Source: DATKUC01 sp964553615 (GTDB lineage: Bacteria > Spirochaetota > Spirochaetia > DSM-27196 > DATKUC01). Taken from it: a DNA stretch of 64,000 bases. Positions 60,772 through 64,000 of the stretch are shown here, in pieces. The notes under the pieces are model-generated. The model did not search any database. It had not been told where the DNA came from and saw only the letters and a program-made list of their open reading frames with translations. The stretch covers positions 1 through 64,000 of the forward strand of contig CAZKMA010000007.1 of the NCBI GenBank assembly GCA_964553615.1, in the 5' to 3' direction. Position 1 is the first letter of the stretch, and the number at the start of each line of letters is the position of its first letter. Both the position numbers and the translations under genes were made by a program.

Positions 60772-61593
60772 ATGAGCGAGGCGGAGGTCATTCAGAAATT
60801 CCCTCGGGCACCCGTAACCGGTGACACTCTGGACAGGGAGCTTCGAAGGCTCGGCTTGCATGCCGGGACGACGGTAATTGTGCACTCCAGCTTGAGTTCA
60901 CTCGGTTGGGTCTGCGGAGGAGCGGTACCGATTGTTCAGGCAATCATGGATATCGTGCGCCCGTTTGGCAATGTTGTCATGCCCACGCATACGAATCATC
61001 TCTCGGATCCAGCCGGTTGGGACAATCCTCCGGTACCCGCCGGATGGTGGGAGATAATCCGCAAAGAGATGCCTCCCTTCATCCCGGACACAACCCCTTC
61101 CCGCGGAATGGGCGCCGTTCCCGAGCTTTTTCGCACCATGCCTCATGTAATCCGGAGCAATCACCCCCATTTTTCCTTTGCAGCATGGGGTGAACGGAGT
61201 ATTGAAATCACCGCCGAACACAGTCTGGACTTTGGCCTCGGTGACGGCTCACCGCTCGCACGGGTGTACGATCTCGATGGACAGGTGCTCTTGCTCGGCG
61301 TCGGTTTCGATCGGAACACATCGTTTCATCTCTCGGAGCACCGTTCTGAGTTCCCGGGGAAGGAAATTACCGAGCGAATGGCCCCGATGCTGATCAATGG
61401 GCACCGGCGCTGGAAGCAGTACCGGGATGTGAATATCGACTCAGGCGACTTCGCGGCTCTTGGCCGCGACTTCCTGGATGCAAATGAACAGGCAATACGC
61501 GTCGGGACTGTCGGGAACGCGACCTGTCACCTGTTTCCGCAGCGGCTGGCGGTGGATTTCGGGATCGACTGGTTTCGCAGAAAGCGGCGCTGA
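60772..61593 (+). CDS. AAC(3)-family aminoglycoside N3'-acetyltransferase-like protein
   Basis: Antibiotic_NAT family enzyme, 273 residues. Acetyl-CoA and active-site blocks are IVHSSLSSLGWVCGGAVPIV, PDTTPSRGMGAVPELFR, and IRSNHPHFSFAAWG with conserved His. LLLGVGFDRNTSFHLSE is also typical. Such chromosomal homologues are often not resistance enzymes: related FrbF/YokD types acylate other amines. Substrate is therefore uncertain. GGAGGTC lies near the ATG. It stands alone with no mobile element nearby, giving no sign of recent transfer. Confidence 0.85.
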   Translation: MSEAEVIQKFPRAPVTGDTLDRELRRLGLHAGTTVIVHSSLSSLGWVCGGAVPIVQAIMDIVRPFGNVVMPTHTNHLSDPAGWDNPPVPAGWWEIIRKEMPPFIPDTTPSRGMGAVPELFRTMPHVIRSNHPHFSFAAWGERSIEITAEHSLDFGLGDGSPLARVYDLDGQVLLLGVGFDRNTSFHLSEHRSEFPGKEITERMAPMLINGHRRWKQYRDVNIDSGDFAALGRDFLDANEQAIRVGTVGNATCHLFPQRLAVDFGIDWFRRKRR

Positions 61594-61653
61594 TCTTCGG
61601 CGAACGCACTTTCATTCAACCCATGGACGCGTGGTAAACTCCGACGAAAAGGG

Positions 61654-61672
61654 TATAATACTGGTAAGTATT
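61654..61672 (+). promoter_or_regulatory. -10 box and inverted repeat upstream of the TPR protein gene
   Basis: A consensus TATAAT (61654-61659) overlaps an inverted repeat AATACT/AGTATT (61657-61662 and 61667-61672) with a 4-nt loop. No good -35 box is seen, so activation by a factor is possible. Confidence 0.4.
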
Positions 61673-61723
61673 GATGAATACGTTCGGGTCTCCTCCGGAT
61701 GAATGACAATAGGAGTTGAAACC

Positions 61724-62620
61724 ATGAAGTGGAAGCTTATTGCTGCTGCTCTGATTGTTTCGGCTACGGCACTTGCAGGCGCACAGAGTTTTTCAGCAGA
61801 TTACGTGCAGGGTCAGGTCGACCTCCAGCAAACAGGTGGCTGGTACGGTATCGCAATCGGAGACTCAATTCCCGCCGATGCAACGATTCGCCTCGGATCG
61901 AACTCATACGCTGAACTCTCAGATGGTCTGGTAACCCTGAAGCTTGCTCAGCCGGGAGTTTACCGCATTCCCGCGCTCGTGAAGGGAAGCGCGGACAACA
62001 ACTCTGCAGGCCTCGGGAGTATTCTTACGCAGCGCGTGGCGGCTCTTGCCGGAAGTAGCAATAGCCGCGACGGTGCGGTCGCCGGGGGCGTCCGTGCCCG
62101 CCAGGCGCCGACGGGTCCTCCGACCATCTGGGCAGGCGGCGAGAATCCGGACGACCTCATCAGCCAGGGGCTCACGCTCATGCAGCAGGGGAACTTCGAC
62201 GAAGCCTACTATCGCTTCAAGGACGCATACGACAGCGCGGATTCTACACTTGCTCCCGAGGCAGGCTTCTACGTCGGCTACGCAGCGTCGCTCCGAAACG
62301 ATACCCGCAACGCGATCAAGTATCTCTCGGAGTTCAAGCCCAGTCCGACGACAAGCTACTACAGCGACCAGGTGCTGACCCTCGCCCAGCTCTACGTACA
62401 GACATTTGCGTACAGGAGCTCGCTCGACCTCCTCTCACCGTACATCGCGGGTGGAAACGAAGGAGACCAGTCTCTGGAGACCGCATATCTCCTCGAGGGG
62501 ATTGCGTACCGTGGGCTCGGAGACACAGCCCGGTCAAAGTCCGCTCTCATCCGTGCAAGAGATCTTATTCCCGGCTCGAAGATTGCTGCGGCCGCGGCAA
62601 AGCTTCTCGCCGGCATGTGA
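61724..62620 (+). CDS. Exported TPR protein with a FecR-like N-terminal domain
   Basis: A 298-residue envelope protein. The signal peptide MKWKLIAAALIVSATALAGA is followed by a small beta domain (25-95) resembling a FecR segment: VDLQQTGGWYGIAIGDSIPA and SYAELSDGLVTLKLAQPGVY. Helical TPR-like repeats fill residues about 150-295 (GLTLMQQGNFDEAYYRFKDA, YLLEGIAYRGLGDTARSKSA). A Gly/Ser-rich linker separates the two. Probably periplasmic, with a scaffolding role. AGGAG is 8 nt before the ATG at 61724. Convergent with pgi (9-nt gap). Confidence 0.78.
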   Translation: MKWKLIAAALIVSATALAGAQSFSADYVQGQVDLQQTGGWYGIAIGDSIPADATIRLGSNSYAELSDGLVTLKLAQPGVYRIPALVKGSADNNSAGLGSILTQRVAALAGSSNSRDGAVAGGVRARQAPTGPPTIWAGGENPDDLISQGLTLMQQGNFDEAYYRFKDAYDSADSTLAPEAGFYVGYAASLRNDTRNAIKYLSEFKPSPTTSYYSDQVLTLAQLYVQTFAYRSSLDLLSPYIAGGNEGDQSLETAYLLEGIAYRGLGDTARSKSALIRARDLIPGSKIAAAAAKLLAGM

Positions 62621-62629
62621 TCTGCGAAA

Positions 62630-64000
62630 CTACAGAACGCCGAGTTTTTTTGCGAACGCTGTGAGCACCGGGTCCACGGATCCTTTTCCGAGGACCTGCG
62701 TGGTGAGTACCTTCCCCAGTTGCACGCCCTCCTGGTCGAAACTGTTTATGTTCCAGGTCAAACCCTGAAACATCACCTTGTTTTCGAAGTGGGCAAGAAG
62801 TGCACCGAGTGATTGTGGCGTCAGGAGTCTTCCGTAGATGATGCTCGACGGCCGGTTTCCGGGGAAGGTCTTATTGGGATTTTCATCCTGCTTTCCGAGT
62901 GCAAATGCGACTATCTGAGCCGCCAGATTCGCATTGAGCTTTCGCTGACTCGTAGAGCCTTCATATTCGACGTCGGTCCCCAGTTGCGACTCGAGAAACC
63001 CGATGAACTGGAGCGGAACGACATCCGTGCCCTGGTGTAGCAATTGATAGAAACTGTGCTGACCGTTTGTTCCCGGTTCGCCGAAAACGACCGGACCGGT
63101 GGAGTACGCTATGGGTTCGCCACGCCGGTTCACGCGCTTTCCGTTGCTTTCCATGTCCAGCTGCTGGAGGTGTGCGGGGAATCGGGACAGCCCCTGGCTG
63201 TAGGGCAGGACCGCCGTGTAGGGGTATCCAAGCACATTTCGCTCAAACACGCCAATCATCGCGTCAAGCAGACTTGCATTCTTGCGAATGTCCGGCTCGA
63301 GCGCCGCAACATCAGCCTCGTGCGCACCGCTCAGGAATTGGGCGAAGATCTCCTTTCCATAGGCCAGACTCATTACCGCGCCGCCGACGGCGCTGGAACC
63401 TGAGTAACGTCCGCCGATGTAATCGTCTATGAAGAATGCATCGAGATATTCGCTCGACTTCGCGAGCGGGCTGGTCTCGGAGGTTACGCAGACGATGTGC
63501 TTCTTTGGTTTCAGTCCCGGGATGGCTGCCTTTTCCATCGTCCTTACCACAAATGCTTCGTTCGTCAGGGTTTCGAGCGTTGTTCCGCTCTTCGAAACGA
63601 GCACAAACAGTGTTGTCTCGGGATCCACTTTGCCAAGAACATCAGCAGCGTCATCCGGATCGACGTTCGAAATAAAGAACGTCCGGAGTCGCGACCGTCG
63701 CGTGTCACCGCTCGGATCCTTGCTCTGGTGGTTTTCCAGCGCAATGTAGAGAGCCCGCGGTCCCAGATCTGATCCGCCAATGCCCACCTGCACAACCGTA
63801 TCGAACGCTCGTCCGGTCGAACCGCGGATCTCGCCTGAATGAACCTTTGCTGCAAACTTACTTGTTCGGGCCTGCTGCTCCTGATAGAACTCGCGAAGAT
63901 TCCTTCCGTCTTTGATTACGGGTTTTCCGGACTGTCCACGCACGAGATGATGAAGCACCATGCGTTTTTCGCCGGTGTTCATGACCTCACCGTCGAGGAT
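62630..64000 (-). CDS. pgi: Glucose-6-phosphate isomerase (5' part outside the window)
   Basis: Interconverts glucose-6-phosphate and fructose-6-phosphate. About 456 residues are visible. Signatures are TVVQVGIGGSDLGPRALYIA, LVSKSGTTLETLTNEAF, and GEPGTNGQHSFYQLLHQGTD; GGRYSGSSAVGG and the final helix SFDQEGVQLGKVL follow. The frame stays open to the window edge (ILDGEVMNTGEKRMVLHHL), which aligns with an internal region of full-length Pgi. The first Met (codon at 63980-63982) is therefore not the true start and the gene continues beyond base 64000. Confidence 0.95.
   Translation of the reverse strand: MLDGEVMNTGEKRMVLHHLVRGQSGKPVIKDGRNLREFYQEQQARTSKFAAKVHSGEIRGSTGRAFDTVVQVGIGGSDLGPRALYIALENHQSKDPSGDTRRSRLRTFFISNVDPDDAADVLGKVDPETTLFVLVSKSGTTLETLTNEAFVVRTMEKAAIPGLKPKKHIVCVTSETSPLAKSSEYLDAFFIDDYIGGRYSGSSAVGGAVMSLAYGKEIFAQFLSGAHEADVAALEPDIRKNASLLDAMIGVFERNVLGYPYTAVLPYSQGLSRFPAHLQQLDMESNGKRVNRRGEPIAYSTGPVVFGEPGTNGQHSFYQLLHQGTDVVPLQFIGFLESQLGTDVEYEGSTSQRKLNANLAAQIVAFALGKQDENPNKTFPGNRPSSIIYGRLLTPQSLGALLAHFENKVMFQGLTWNINSFDQEGVQLGKVLTTQVLGKGSVDPVLTAFAKKLGVL

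Noticed and set aside
60772..61593. AAC(3)-like gene as an acquired resistance determinant
   Set aside because: No mobile element, integron site or composition change seen; chromosomal relatives often have other substrates.

Overview
This 64 kb window is a compact, gene-dense bacterial chromosome segment with moderately high GC. It has about 56 protein genes on both strands and no rRNA, tRNA, CRISPR array, insertion sequence or prophage that I can see. The gene content fits a free-living spirochaete (order Spirochaetales), which is an inference. Supporting signs are a tripartite-transporter binding protein whose signal peptide ends in a VFATGTKE-type sequence, a K+-dependent membrane pyrophosphatase of the Na+-pump type, a metallo-beta-lactamase/cyclic-nucleotide-binding fusion, and a mix of aldose, glucan and amino-sugar metabolism.

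Layout. 0.1-3.3 kb: dusA, a SAM methyltransferase, an aldo/keto reductase and a VOC protein, tightly spaced on +. 3.3-5.8 kb: TrkA-type K+ regulator, M23 endopeptidase and a small hypothetical on -. 5.8-10.4 kb: malQ, then nagB-nagA facing a ROK repressor. 10.4-17 kb: a catabolic cluster on - (sugar-epimerase-like protein, DapA-like aldolase, TctC/TctB/TctA uptake system, Gfo/Idh dehydrogenase), apparently for an unknown carboxylate or sugar acid. 17.3-20.9 kb: FAD-dependent reductase, galM and a dihydroorotate-dehydrogenase-like protein. 21.1-24.2 kb: M20-like protein, glucosyl-3-phosphoglycerate-synthase-like glycosyltransferase and an ABC ATPase. 24.2-28.9 kb: lysine 2,3-aminomutase, an ATP-grasp ligase and an MFS-HEAT fusion on -. 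28.9-34.3 kb: DUF429, DUF1820, a hydrolase-membrane fusion, and leuA behind a leucine-rich leader peptide and attenuator. 34.4-44.9 kb: Usp/Nramp, a DHA2 drug exporter, class II photolyase, methyltransferase, sirtuin, FemAB-like protein, tocopherol-cyclase-like protein and a frameshifted gene. 45-50.7 kb: quinone oxidoreductase, a DnaK-SBD/LysM fusion protein, membrane pyrophosphatase and yidD. 50.7-64 kb: old yellow enzyme, aminopeptidase P, MBL/cNMP-binding protein, Ca2+ antiporter, epimerase, serC, lipase, DUF2892, an AAC(3)-like acetyltransferase, a TPR envelope protein and pgi, which runs off the right edge.

How it works together. Much of the window is central metabolism (malQ, nagBA, galM, pgi, serC, leuA) with uptake and ion handling (Tct, Nramp, TrkA, CaCA antiporter, Na+-type pyrophosphatase). 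Two clusters point to small charged or osmolyte-like molecules: GpgS-like glucosylglycerate synthesis, and beta-lysine formation followed by an ATP-grasp ligase. The least conventional items are the leu attenuator, the DnaK-SBD/LysM fusion, the KamA/ATP-grasp/MFS-HEAT cluster, the M20-like protein lacking its usual catalytic glutamate, and a lipase that has a consensus promoter but no standard start codon.
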